DNA of 64,000 nucleotides, taken from positions 5,394,001 to 5,458,000 of the forward strand of contig NZ_CP016279.1 in the NCBI RefSeq assembly GCF_001542625.1, given 5' to 3'. Positions within the stretch are counted from its first letter, which is position 1. Each line of letters starts with the position of its first letter. This document shows positions 33,805 to 42,213 of this stretch, one piece after another. A program made the position numbers and the translations under genes. The notes beneath the pieces were generated by a model that was given only the letters and a program-made list of their open reading frames with translations, did no database searches and had not been told where the DNA came from. The stretch is from Streptomyces griseochromogenes. GTDB lineage: Bacteria > Actinomycetota > Actinomycetes > Streptomycetales > Streptomycetaceae.

Positions 33805-34664
33805 GTGTCTGTCCGCTTAGTGATCACTGATGCGATGTGGGACCGGATCGAGCCGCTGATGCCGGCCGATCCGGTCCGTGGGCGGCGATGGGCCGACCAC
33901 CGCCGCACGCTGGAGGCCATCGCGTGGAAGTACCGCACCTGCTCGCCCTGGCGCGACCTGCCGGACGAGCTCGGCTCGTTCCAGACCGCTCACAAACGGC
34001 TGATCAGGTGGGCCGTGGACGGCACCTGGGCACGGATCCTCGCCACGGTCCTGGCAGCGGCCGATGAAAGCGACGACATCGGCTGGACCGTGTCGGTGGA
34101 CTCCACCGTCTGCCGGGCCCATCAACATGCCGCTGGGGCGAGGAAAAGGGGGCTTCGGACCGCGCCGAACCAGGCGATCACGGGCTCGGACGCTCCCGCG
34201 GCGGCCTGAGCACGAAAGTCCATCTCGCCAGCGACAGCTATGCACGACCCCTGGCCCTCCACGTCACCGCAGGCCAGGCGGGCGACGCACCGGCCTTCGA
34301 GGCCGTCATGGCCGGCATCCGCGTTCCGAGAAGCGGACGCGGTAGACCGAGGACCCGCCCGGAGGCCGTCCTGGCAGATCGCGCGTATTCGTCCCGCGCG
34401 ATCCGTGGGCAGCTGCGCCGGCGAGGGATCCGTGCCGTCATTCCGCAGCCGTCCGATCAGGTTGGTCACCGTCTGCGGCGAGGTCGCGCCGGCGGTCGCC
34501 CGCCAGTCTTCGACGCCGAGGCGTACAAGCAGCGCAACGCGGTCGAGCGATGCATCAACCGGTTCAAGCAGTGGCGCGGTCTGGCCCTGCGAACGGACAA
34601 GCTCGCCATCGCTTACCAGGCCGCACTTCACCTCGCCGCCATCCTCATCTGGGCCCGCAGGTGA
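33805..34664 (+). CDS. IS5-family transposase in two frames (probable programmed frameshift)
   Basis: OrfA (33805-34209) begins LVITDAMWDRIEPLMPADPV and includes YRTCSPWRDLPDELGSFQTAHKRLIRW and the first catalytic strand VSVDSTVCRAHQHAAG. Beyond the slippery A-A-A-A-G-G-G-G-G at about 34142, the family continues in another frame (DRAEPGDHGLGRSRGGLSTKVHLASD). It then reads VLADRAYSSRAIR (second Asp) and YKQRNAVERCINRFKQWRGLA (Glu), ending FIWARR-like at 34664. Two-frame transposases joined by frameshifting are normal in this IS5 subgroup, so the gene is judged potentially functional. Confidence 0.85.
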
Positions 34665-34736
34665 GCCAGCTCCGTAGCTGAACTGATAAAGGTGAGCCCA
34701 CCCGATTGGCCCTTGCCCCTGCGCGAAGATCAACTC

Positions 34737-34994
34737 ATGGACGACCTCGTGAAGTTCCTTCGGGACCGCAACATGGAGGACAATCACGCCTATGCCGAGG
34801 TGGCCCACCGCTTCGGCGCCGACGCCCTCCTCGACAGCCACCTGCCGATGCTCGACCTGGTCGACATGCTGGCCAGGGACTACCAGGAAATGGACCCGGC
34901 GGATTCACGTCGCACAGGGCTCGCGTACGCGCTCAAAGTGCTGGCGCAGTCGTACGCCGAGCACCCCCAGTACCGCCAGGAGTGGCGTCCGTAG
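34737..34994 (+). CDS. small DUF6221-like passenger protein
   Basis: 85 residues beginning MDDLVKFLRDRNMEDNHAYAEVA and ending VLAQSYAEHPQYRQEWRP. The opening and the Y-A-x-H-P-x-Y-R-x-E-W ending resemble actinobacterial DUF6221 proteins of unknown function. It lies inside the inverted ends of the IS5 element, 72 bases after the transposase, and is therefore carried as cargo. The longer frame from GTG 34692 is possible; neither start has a strong ribosome site. Confidence 0.6.
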   Translation: MDDLVKFLRDRNMEDNHAYAEVAHRFGADALLDSHLPMLDLVDMLARDYQEMDPADSRRTGLAYALKVLAQSYAEHPQYRQEWRP

Positions 34995-35014
34995 GCCGAC
35001 CAAAGAGACACGCT

Positions 35015-36421
35015 CTAGTACTGCAACGGTGCTTGTGCTGAGTGTTGGGCAGCTTCATGGGCTGTGTCCGCGTCGTTTGTAGTGGCTGATGCGGGCTTGG
35101 AACTGGCGTCGGCGCCGCCAGTGTGACCAGTGCAGGATGTGGTCGATGCTCACGGGCCGGCGGTCGGTGAGTCGGGTGATCAGGCGTCTGATCTCGGCGA
35201 GGCTGAGGTGGATGAGTGGGGAGGATCCGTTTCTGCTTTGTCGGCATCCAGTTCGCGGGCCCGCAGCACTGTCAGGCAGGCATGGGCGGCCATGGCCAGG
35301 GTCATGTGGCGGTGCCAGCCGGGATACCGGCGGACCTGGTAGTCGTCCAGGCCACACTCCTGCTTCGCGCTCTGGAAGCATTCCTCAATGGCCCACCGGC
35401 TGCCCGCGATGCGGATCAGGTCGTCGAGGGTGGTCTCGGTGGGGCAGTAGGCGATGTAGTAGGAGATCTCCCCGGGCCGGCTCACGCTGCGGCGGGCGAT
35501 GACCCAGTGGCGGCGATCGGGCCGGTGCCAGGGTCGCACCTCGATGCGAGCCCAGTCGTAGATCCGCGGGCCGTGAGCCCCGGTGCCGCAGGAGCGGCGT
35601 TTCCACTTCTGTCGCGGCAGACCGTTGAACAGGTCGTGGACGGGGTGGTCGATCGCCCAGCGGGTGACGACGGTGTCATGTCGGGTGGTGGCCATGACGT
35701 GGAAGACATCGGCCTGCTCCAGCTCGAACCGCCAGCCCTTGGAATATCCGTAGGCGGCATCCGCGGTCACCCACCGAAACGGGATCCGGTCCGCGACGGC
35801 ACGACGGACCATCGCCTTCGCCATGGCCACCTTCGTCTCGAACCCAACATGGTCACCGATGCCGGCCCGGCGGCAGCGCTCGCGGTCCTCCATCCAGGAC
35901 GTGGGCAGATACAGGCGTCGGTCGATCAGGGTCCGCCCCCGGTCGGTGGCATAGGCGAGGAAGACACCGATCTGGCAGTTCTCCGTCCGACCGGCCGTGC
36001 CGGAGTATTGCCTCTGCACCCCAGCCGACCGCAGCCCCTTCTTCAGGAAGCCCGTGTCGTCCACGATCAGGACGGCATCCCGGTCTCCGAGGTGCTCAAC
36101 GACATAATCGCGCACGTCGTCGAGGACCTCCTCGGCGTCCCACTCGATCCGGTTCAGCATCCGGTGGATACGGTCCGGGCCTGCATGCCCGGCCTGTTCG
36201 GCCAGCGTCCAGCCGTTCTTCCGCTCCATCGGTGCGATCAGCCCACGCATATAAGCCAGCGTCGACTCACGCGGCTCCGACCTGTTGAACCGGTGCACGA
36301 ACCGCTCATGCAGAGCGGTCAGTTCACCGGCCCACAACCTGACATCAGCAAGGTTCCCACCCACAACCACACCAACGACCAGCCTGGCCATCAGTCACGA
36401 CAAGCACCGTTGCAGTACTAG
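35015..36421 (-). mobile_element. IS701-family element, copy 2 (inverted)
   Basis: 1,407 bp, same ends and length as copy 1 and opposite orientation. Together the copies form an inverted pair around the IS5 element. The right CTAG (36418-36421) is shared with an IS630 element. Confidence 0.93.
35180..36391 (-). CDS. IS701-family transposase, copy 2
   Basis: The 403-residue product is identical to that of copy 1, with the same DDE motifs and the same out-of-frame C-terminus. Identity including that defect indicates recent duplication of one parental element. The pair could mobilise the segment between them as a composite unit. Confidence 0.93.
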   Translation of the reverse strand: MARLVVGVVVGGNLADVRLWAGELTALHERFVHRFNRSEPRESTLAYMRGLIAPMERKNGWTLAEQAGHAGPDRIHRMLNRIEWDAEEVLDDVRDYVVEHLGDRDAVLIVDDTGFLKKGLRSAGVQRQYSGTAGRTENCQIGVFLAYATDRGRTLIDRRLYLPTSWMEDRERCRRAGIGDHVGFETKVAMAKAMVRRAVADRIPFRWVTADAAYGYSKGWRFELEQADVFHVMATTRHDTVVTRWAIDHPVHDLFNGLPRQKWKRRSCGTGAHGPRIYDWARIEVRPWHRPDRRHWVIARRSVSRPGEISYYIAYCPTETTLDDLIRIAGSRWAIEECFQSAKQECGLDDYQVRRYPGWHRHMTLAMAAHACLTVLRARELDADKAETDPPHSSTSASPRSDA

Positions 36422-37635
36422 TGCTGGATTCCTCTTTCGCTGGGTATATGTCCTGGTGGCGGGGTGGTTCGGGTGCTCGGGGGCGGGTGCTGGACGGTGG
36501 TGTTACGAGCACGGCCGAGCCGTGACGAGAGCGAGAATCAGCTCGTGCGTCGACTGGCGCGAGCGCGCAAGGCGCCTCGTGATCTGGTGATGCGGGCCCG
36601 GATGGTTGAGCTGAGCTGGTCCGGACAGCGAGTGCCTGCCATTGCGGAGGAGTTGAGGTGTAATGCCAAGACGGTTCGCCGGTGGCTGCACCGCTTCAAC
36701 CAATCAGGCCTGGACGGGCTGGAAGACCTTGGGGGGCAGGGCCGCAATCGACGGATCTCCGAGGCGGAACGCTCCCAGATCATTGGCCTGGTCAGACAGT
36801 CGGCACCGGGTCGGCTGACGGTGCAGGCGGGCGGCGACCTCGCCGCGGCGGAGGAGGCCGGGCCACCGGAGTGGACCCTCGACGCGCTGGCCACTGAGGC
36901 GATGCGGCTGGGCATCCAGGTCGGGCGCAGCCAGGTCCGGCGGATCCTGCTGGCCGAGGGGGTGCGCTGGCGCCGCACCCGGTCCTGGACCCGTTCGAAG
37001 GACCCGGAGTTCGAGGGAAAAGGACCAGGATCATCGAGCTCTACACCTGCCCGCCCGAAGGCGCGACGGTCGTCTGCGCCGACGAGCTCGGACCGGTGAT
37101 CCCCCGCACCTTCCCGCCGGCGCCGGGCTGGTCGCCGGACGGCCACCGCATCAAATCCGAGGTCGACTACGGCCGCGGGCCGGAGAAAACTTGGGTCTAC
37201 GGCGCCCTGCGGGTACGCGACGGACATGAAATCACCATGACCGCCTCCTCCCGCAACAGCGCCTTCTACCAGCAGTTTCTCCAGAAGATCGAGACGGCCA
37301 ATCCCGCCGGAGACATCTACGTCGTCACCGACAACCTGTCCTCGCACAACAGCCTGTCTACCCGCACCTGGCTGGAGGACCATCCAAGAATCCGGCACGT
37401 CTTCATCCCCGTCGGCGCCTGCTGGCTCAACCTCCAGGAAGGCTGGTGGCGCATCTTCCGCAAAGCCGCCCTCGCCGGCCAGTCCTTCGCCGGACCACCC
37501 GAGATCGACCAAGCCACCCGCCTGGCAACAGCCCAGCTCAACACCCAAGCCCGGCCCTGGATATGGGGAAGACCCACACCTTCAACCCGCGTCCTACGCC
37601 GCCAATACGTCTACTCCGTTTGAGGAATCCAGCAC
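36421..37635 (+). mobile_element. IS630-family element
   Basis: Inverted ends GTGCTGGATTCCTC (36421-36434) and GAGGAATCCAGCAC (37622-37635), flanked by TA on both sides (36419-36420 and 37636-37637), the IS630 target duplication. The TA lies within the CTAG that ends IS701 copy 2. Confidence 0.88.
36464..37623 (+). CDS. IS630-family transposase in two frames
   Basis: The first frame (36464-37099) has the winged-helix N-terminus: LSWSGQRVPAIAEELRCNAKTVRRWLHRF and LATEAMRLGIQVGRSQVRRILLAEGVRWRRTRSW. At GGGAAAAGG (about 37017) the family continues in another frame: RIIELYTCPPEGATVVCADELGP (first Asp), then DIYVVTDNLSSHNS (second Asp) and GACWLNLQEGWWRIFRKAAL (Glu) to the TGA at 37621-37623. The A-rich slippery stretch suggests programmed frameshifting rather than decay, but decay cannot be excluded. 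The start at 36464 is GTG. Confidence 0.8.
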
Positions 37636-37637
37636 TA

Positions 37638-37809
37638 GTCCCTGCTGCGGCGCAGCAGCCAGGTCAACACCGCCTTCACCGACCCCGACCACCTCATCAG
37701 CACGATCCGACATGGTCTCCGCCAGATCCAGTACCGCAGCAACCTCATCAACGGATGCCTCGCCGAAACGGGTCTCACCTTGACGACATCACAGCGACAA
37801 CGTCAGTAG
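37638..37809 (+). pseudogene. IS630 transposase C-terminal remnant
   Basis: LLRRSSQVNTAFTDPDHLIS, then IRHGLRQIQYRSNLINGCLAETGL, to a TAG. This is nearly the same as the C-terminus at 22217-22390. It begins at the last CTAG of the array, so the array sits inside this older IS630 remnant, whose left part is gone. Repeat copy B follows immediately. Confidence 0.85.
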
Positions 37810-38187
37810 GCGGTTCTTGATCTTGTCGCGGAGAGGGGCTGGAAGTGCCAGTACTCCGAGGGAGAGACAGTGTTTCCGGTCTCCTGGACGGAGGGCGTGC
37901 TGTCCCGCCCGGCGGATGCCGAGTGCCCGGACCTGCGGGTCCGCCCGACGGACGATGTGCTGGCGATCTTCCGTTTCCATGCCACCGAAGTCGACTTCGA
38001 CGTCGACCTGCGGGAGTTGCAGGGCCAGGAGTGGCTTGATGTGTTCTGCGGCTTCCTCCGGGAGATCGGGCGGGGGTTGGGCAAGCCGGTACTGACGGAC
38101 TCCGAGAGCGACTATGGCCGTCCGGTGCTCGGCTTCGACGTCGAGGCTGATCGAGTCGCCCTCCTCGCAGGCCCGCAGGTCGAGTGA
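37810..38187 (+). pseudogene. conserved hypothetical protein, truncated copy B
   Basis: It encodes the C-terminal three quarters of the protein at 18786-19271 (VLDLVAERGWKCQYSEGETV, then RPADAECPDLRVRPTDDVLA and GFDVEADRVALLAGPQVE). The N-terminal 35 residues are replaced by IS630 sequence and there is no proper start. One three-base deletion and scattered substitutions separate the copies. Confidence 0.8.
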
Positions 38188-38220
38188 CTGAGGCCGACGG
38201 CTGCGGTTCGTAGAAGGTTC
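37810..38220 (+). repeat. diverged direct repeat, copy B
   Basis: The partner of 18891-19303 in the same orientation. It includes the last 12 or so codons of the IS110 remnant on the - strand (TFYEPQPSASVT). The match ends at about 38220 (GTAGAAGGTTC). Confidence 0.85.
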
Positions 38221-38332
38221 CTACGCGAACTCGGTCTCACGGAATAGGCACGCATCACGCCTGAGCCCATGGAAGGCGGCGCTACGGCAGGGGGTGCCGG
38301 GCTCCTCGCGCTCACCCCTCTCGACGCCTCAA

Positions 38333-39856
38333 TCAGCCTCGTAGCTCCTCCGCCCGCTTGCGTAGGGCGAGCCGGTCGACCTTCCGGTTCGAGTTCAGCG
38401 GGAACTCGTCAAGGTGTACGTATCGGCGGGGAAGAACCGTGTACGGCAGCACAGCGCGCACGCCATTAGCCAACGTCGACTCCGGCACTTCGTCGCCGGT
38501 GTAGAAGACGATCAGCTCCGTGCCGTGCTCCGCGGGCTTGGGGACGGTGACCGCGTCGCGCACCCCGTCGCATTCGCTTACCACATGGTCTACTTCCGCG
38601 AGCTCAATGCGCCACGCGTGCACCTTCACCTGCGAGTCCAGGCGTCCGATGTAGGAGAGGTCGCCGTCGGGGGTCGCGCGCACCCGGTCACCTGTGCGGT
38701 ACCAGCGCCGGCCGTCGAGGTCGACGAACCGGCCTTCGTTTTCGGCCGGATCGAGATAGCCGGTCGATATCTGCGGACCGGTGACCCACAGCTCGCCCTC
38801 CACAGAGGACTGTTCCCCTTGCTCAGTCACCAGTCGGAAGTCATGGCCGGCATGCACCTTGCCGATCGGCACGGTGCCGTTGACGCCGCGTTTTTTCGAC
38901 TCTTCCCCCAGCCAGCGGTGCCAGCAGATGCCGATCGAGAACTCGGTCGGCCCGTAGATGTTGTCCAACTTCGATCCCGGCGCGGCCACCAGCCAGTCCT
39001 CGACGTCCTGGCAGCGAAGTGCCTCCCCACCGAAGAACGACCACCTCAGGCCGTTGAGTGCGCCCTTCTCCAGCCCTTCCATCTCCCGGGTCATCCAGAT
39101 GCCACTGGGCGTGGAGTTCCATACGGTGATCCCGTGCTCAGCAACGTATGCGGGAAGGTCCCGGTAAGCCGACGGCGGGACTTCCTGCAGCGTCGCTCCC
39201 GCACCCCATGCGGCGAACACGTCATGTATGCCAAGATCGAAATTCAGGTCAAAGGTCTGAGAGAACACATCATTCGACCCGAAGTCGCAACGGCGGTCAA
39301 GCTCGCCGAAATAGGTTGCGAAACCGCGATGCGAGATCGGAACCCCCTTGGGGACTCCCGTTGAACCCGATGTGAAAAGAATGTATGCTGGGCCATCGGC
39401 CGCGACTTGGACTGGTGCCGAAAGCGCCGAATCCGAAGTCACCGGGATGGTCGGAAAATTGTCGGCAAGACCGTCGGTGTCTAGCACCCTCACGGTCATT
39501 TCCTCGTCGAGGATCTCCGGCAGAACCGCCAGACCGCGATCGTCAGCGATCAGCTTGTCCACCCCGGCCATCTTCATCATCCGGCGGGTCAGTTTGGCGG
39601 GAAAGCTCGGCTGTAGTGGAACAACGGTGCCACCCGCGTACAGCACTGCGAGCAGGCCCACGTAGGCCGCCCTGCTCTTGCCCGCCAGCACTCCTACCGA
39701 GCCATGAGAGCCATCCGCCATGAGCGAGCCGGCCCAGAGCAAAGCCGTCTCGTGTGCCTGCCGATAGGTGACAAGATCCGACCCGACCCGTACGGCGTCA
39801 CGGTCGGGGGATATCTCCAATCCGCGCAAGAATCGCTCGATCAATGTGAGAGACAT
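38333..39856 (-). CDS. stand-alone NRPS adenylation protein, divergent type
   Basis: About 507 residues. A3 YILFTSGSTGVPKG, A5 NIYGPTEFSIG, A7 WYRTGD, A8 RLDSQVKVHAWRIELAEVDHVV and A10 LNSNRKVDRLAL are all present. A8 has AWRIE in place of the usual GFRIE. The A4 region FDLNFDLGIHDVFAAWGAGA is unlike the other two adenylation proteins, so a different amino acid is likely. There is no carrier domain. The ATG at 39856 is chosen; the TTG at 39868 is also possible. It is the outermost pathway gene on the right, with operator site 5 about 100 bases upstream. Confidence 0.92.
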   Translation of the reverse strand: MSLTLIERFLRGLEISPDRDAVRVGSDLVTYRQAHETALLWAGSLMADGSHGSVGVLAGKSRAAYVGLLAVLYAGGTVVPLQPSFPAKLTRRMMKMAGVDKLIADDRGLAVLPEILDEEMTVRVLDTDGLADNFPTIPVTSDSALSAPVQVAADGPAYILFTSGSTGVPKGVPISHRGFATYFGELDRRCDFGSNDVFSQTFDLNFDLGIHDVFAAWGAGATLQEVPPSAYRDLPAYVAEHGITVWNSTPSGIWMTREMEGLEKGALNGLRWSFFGGEALRCQDVEDWLVAAPGSKLDNIYGPTEFSIGICWHRWLGEESKKRGVNGTVPIGKVHAGHDFRLVTEQGEQSSVEGELWVTGPQISTGYLDPAENEGRFVDLDGRRWYRTGDRVRATPDGDLSYIGRLDSQVKVHAWRIELAEVDHVVSECDGVRDAVTVPKPAEHGTELIVFYTGDEVPESTLANGVRAVLPYTVLPRRYVHLDEFPLNSNRKVDRLALRKRAEELRG

Positions 39857-39956
39857 AAACTCTGTCAACCCCTATCTCTCTGCTATAAGAGCGTTCTTCA
39901 GCGCGATGGTTAGTCTCCTACTCTCAAACCAATAGATTACTGATCGACGCGCCGAA

Positions 39957-39976
39957 CTGTACTGACATCCGTCAGG
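39957..39976. promoter_or_regulatory. operator site 5
   Basis: GTACTGACATCCGTCAGGTG, identical to site 3 at 16072-16091. It lies upstream of the divergent adenylation gene. The flanking bases GAACT before it and GCATCGG after it are not shared with site 3, so the match is a discrete motif, not a longer duplication. Confidence 0.7.
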
Positions 39977-40124
39977 TGCATCGGCCATGGGCAGGGGCAC
40001 TGCATGAAGCGGATCCGTCCGGTTCATGTGCCTCGTCCATGACGTCGCGTCATGTCCCGTACTGGGGCCAAGAAGCAGCGCAGGCACGGCGCCGGTGATC
40101 ACGTGGTTGTCGAGACCCATGAGA

Positions 40125-40380
40125 ACCGAACGAGACCGTGCCTCCCCCTGCACCATACGCGTCGCGCTGGAGCACCTGGCTCACGCTGCTTCTTGCACAC
40201 CCCTCATCGACGCCTTCGGTCTGCGTCCCTTCCTGGACGCGGTGCCCCACCCGCGGGATCGCAGGGGTCGGGAGCAGGCACTGACCAGCACCGTAGCTGC
40301 CGCCGCCAGCAGCGCGGACAGCGGGCGGTGCGTCCGTGATCCACTTGCCGATCGTAGCTCGCCGTCGGGCCCCTGAGCCG
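40125..40380 (+). other. possible ISAs1-type transposase fragment
   Basis: The + strand reads LIDAFGLRPFLDAVPHPRDRRGREQALTS, similar to the PDPRxxRGxxxxL opening of ISAs1 transposases, then loses similarity. The fragment has no intact domain. The rest of 39977-40400 shows no gene. Confidence 0.3.
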
Positions 40381-40409
40381 CGATGATCGGCATGGAGCCT
40401 TTGTCAACC

Positions 40410-40570
40410 TCACTTTGAGCAGGTCAGGTGGAGGGTGAGGACGGCTTGGACGAGGCCGGTGATTCGGACGGTGCTGCTGCGGAGTTTCCGCAGCAGGCGC
40501 CAGGTCTTTAGGGTCGCCATGGCTTGCTCGCCGAGGGCCCGGATGGGGACGCGCGGCGTTGACCGCGTGT
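40410..40570 (-). pseudogene. IS5-type transposase C-terminal fragment
   Basis: RALGEQAMATLKTWRLLRKLRSSTVRITGLVQAVLTLHL and the TGA at 40410-40412 match the C-terminal helix of DDE_Tnp_4 transposases, where E-x-x-x-x-x-L-K-x-W-R carries the catalytic Glu. Upstream the frame is non-homologous. Confidence 0.65.
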
Positions 40571-40749
40571 TGACCTGCCGAGAGCCGGTCCCACCGGCCG
40601 CGGCAGGGCACCCGCACGGTGCCGCCCGCGCCCGGCGACCCAGCCCGCTGGGACTGGGGCGGCGACAGCCCCTGACCGCCCACCACTCAGTCGGGTGAAG
40701 ACACTGCCGCGGCGGAACCCTCCCAGGGCGCCCGGGCGTAGTGCCGTAC

Positions 40750-41007
40750 ATGAACTCGATCAACGAGACGCACGTGAGCGAGCCGGGCCTGCTCGTCGTC
40801 GACGTCGCGGCCGCCGACGACGCCACCGCCCTGACCTTCCAGCAGCTGCTCGCCGATCGGTGGGCGACGTCGCCCGCACAACACACGACGCGGGACGCCG
40901 GCGAGCCCGGAGTACGGCTGCGCTGCTACCTGGACCTGCGCCAGCCGATCAGCCCGGCCGCACCGGCCGAAGGCCTGCCACCGGCCAGCGCAGCCGCATT
41001 TCGGTGA
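40750..41007 (+). CDS. DUF6207 family protein
   Basis: 85 residues: NSINETHVSEPGLLVVDVAAADDATALTFQQLLADRWATSP and GEPGVRLRCYLDLRQP. This is the conserved core of the small Streptomyces DUF6207 family, of unknown function and often found on accessory DNA. An upstream GTG at 40741 is also in frame. Confidence 0.75.
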   Translation: MNSINETHVSEPGLLVVDVAAADDATALTFQQLLADRWATSPAQHTTRDAGEPGVRLRCYLDLRQPISPAAPAEGLPPASAAAFR

Positions 41008-41182
41008 CGAGCCTGCGCCCGGCGGACACCGGCCGCCTGCTGACGTACTCCCGCACTGCCAGCAGGCGGCCCGGGTGTCCGGTCTCGCTGGAAGCGAGGC
41101 AGTCTCGCTCAATCCGAGGTGTCTGACTGAGGTGCTCCGGCCCGCTGCCACGGGCCGGGGCACCTGCGACTCTCGGTCGCGG

Positions 41183-41377
41183 TCAGGAGGATGTGGTGGG
41201 CATCAGGTAGTTGACCAGGATCATTCCGAGGCCAGCGATGCTGATGAAGGCCGTACTTCCGGCGCGTATCCCGTCCCATCTCCTTGCACCGTGCGAGACA
41301 GCCACAATTGCGGACATGAGGCCAAAGATGCACGCCACGGACAGAACGAACAGCACGGACAGGACCTTGACGGTCAC
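41183..41377 (-). CDS. small membrane protein
   Basis: The GTG at 41377 with GGGGAGA upstream gives 64 residues with two hydrophobic segments, VLSVLFVLSVACIFGLMSAIVAV and STAFISIAGLGMILVNYLM, separated by a basic loop (HGARRWDGIR). No family is recognised. A longer frame to 41467 lacks a ribosome site. Confidence 0.55.
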   Translation of the reverse strand: MTVKVLSVLFVLSVACIFGLMSAIVAVSHGARRWDGIRAGSTAFISIAGLGMILVNYLMPTTSS

Positions 41378-42213
41378 GAAGTCTCCCCTCCAAGCAAGTC
41401 CGGCAGGGGAGGCCAGTCCGATGCCACGCAGGCAGCCGAGCCTGAACACCCCTGCTGGCATGAGCAACAGACGTGATCACGCGAGTGCGGCCGACGCGCA
41501 CGCGCAAGGCGTGTTGGCTGCCTGCTCTCATCGCTCCGGCACGGACATGTGCGGCTGCCTCAGATCACAGGGAGACTTGCCCTAATCCCTCAGAGGTCGG
41601 CGGGATTCACCTAGTGGAACATCGCAGGGCCCCGGACCATTCCCAACTACCGCGCCGATTCGGAAAGTCGTGGCCGAATACCTCAGACCGAACGAGACAG
41701 TGTGTGCTCTGGGGGTCTCGCTCAAACTGAGCTATGCAGGTCAGAGCGCCGAAGTGCCTCACGTTCAGCAAGACGGGACACCGGGCGGAACGGCCGCTGC
41801 GGTATGGCCGCGCCGCCGCACGGCGCGAGCCCGGCCGCGCTGCGCGGCCGGGCCCTGAAGTGGTCTGTGGGGTTCTCGACCTTCTGCTGAGCGTCTCGCC
41901 GAACCAGGCGGCTGTCATCACCCACAAGGGTGGCGCTCGCTCACGCCGCGGCGGGGCCTCCTTCTCCTGCTGCTGAGCTTTCACCAGGGCGGCCAGCGGG
42001 GAGCGTCGCCCGCGGCTGACGTTGCGCATTGCTGGTAGCTCCCTGCCCTGATGAGGATCCGCGATTTTGGCTCTGTCCGCAGTTTCGTGAAGCCCTGAGA
42101 CGTGGCTGGATGTGGGGTCTGCCCTACCTCGTGCCCGGGGGCTTGTAGGAGTGCCTGAGGCCAGCAGTGCATGATCCCCTGTTCGCACGTGAACCGTGCG
42201 AGAGAAGGTGGAT
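41378..42213. other. intergenic stretch without convincing genes
   Basis: Several open frames occur, but none has a ribosome site or recognisable domain. A strong G+C palindrome (GGCCGCGCTGCGCGGCC, about 41832-41848) is present. A - strand frame from about 42029 (MRNVSRGRRSPLAALVKAQQ) is the only peptide-like candidate and remains unassigned. Confidence 0.4.

Larger units (their letters stand above)
33768..35014 (+). mobile_element. IS5-family element with passenger gene
   Basis: The 14-bp inverted ends AGCGTGTCTCTTTG (33768-33781) and CAAAGAGACACGCT (35001-35014) are directly bordered by CTAG on both sides, shared with the two IS701 copies. The transposase is encoded in two overlapping frames. 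A small extra gene lies between the transposase and the right end. Confidence 0.85.

Noticed and set aside
32391..36391. Treating the two IS701 copies as an assembly duplicate of one element
   Set aside because: They are in opposite orientation with distinct flanks and CTAG junctions on both sides, so a real inverted pair is the simpler reading, though long reads should confirm it.
41378..42213. Possible small peptide gene on the - strand at about 42029
   Set aside because: No ribosome site and no family, and the frame runs into arginine-rich shadow-like sequence.
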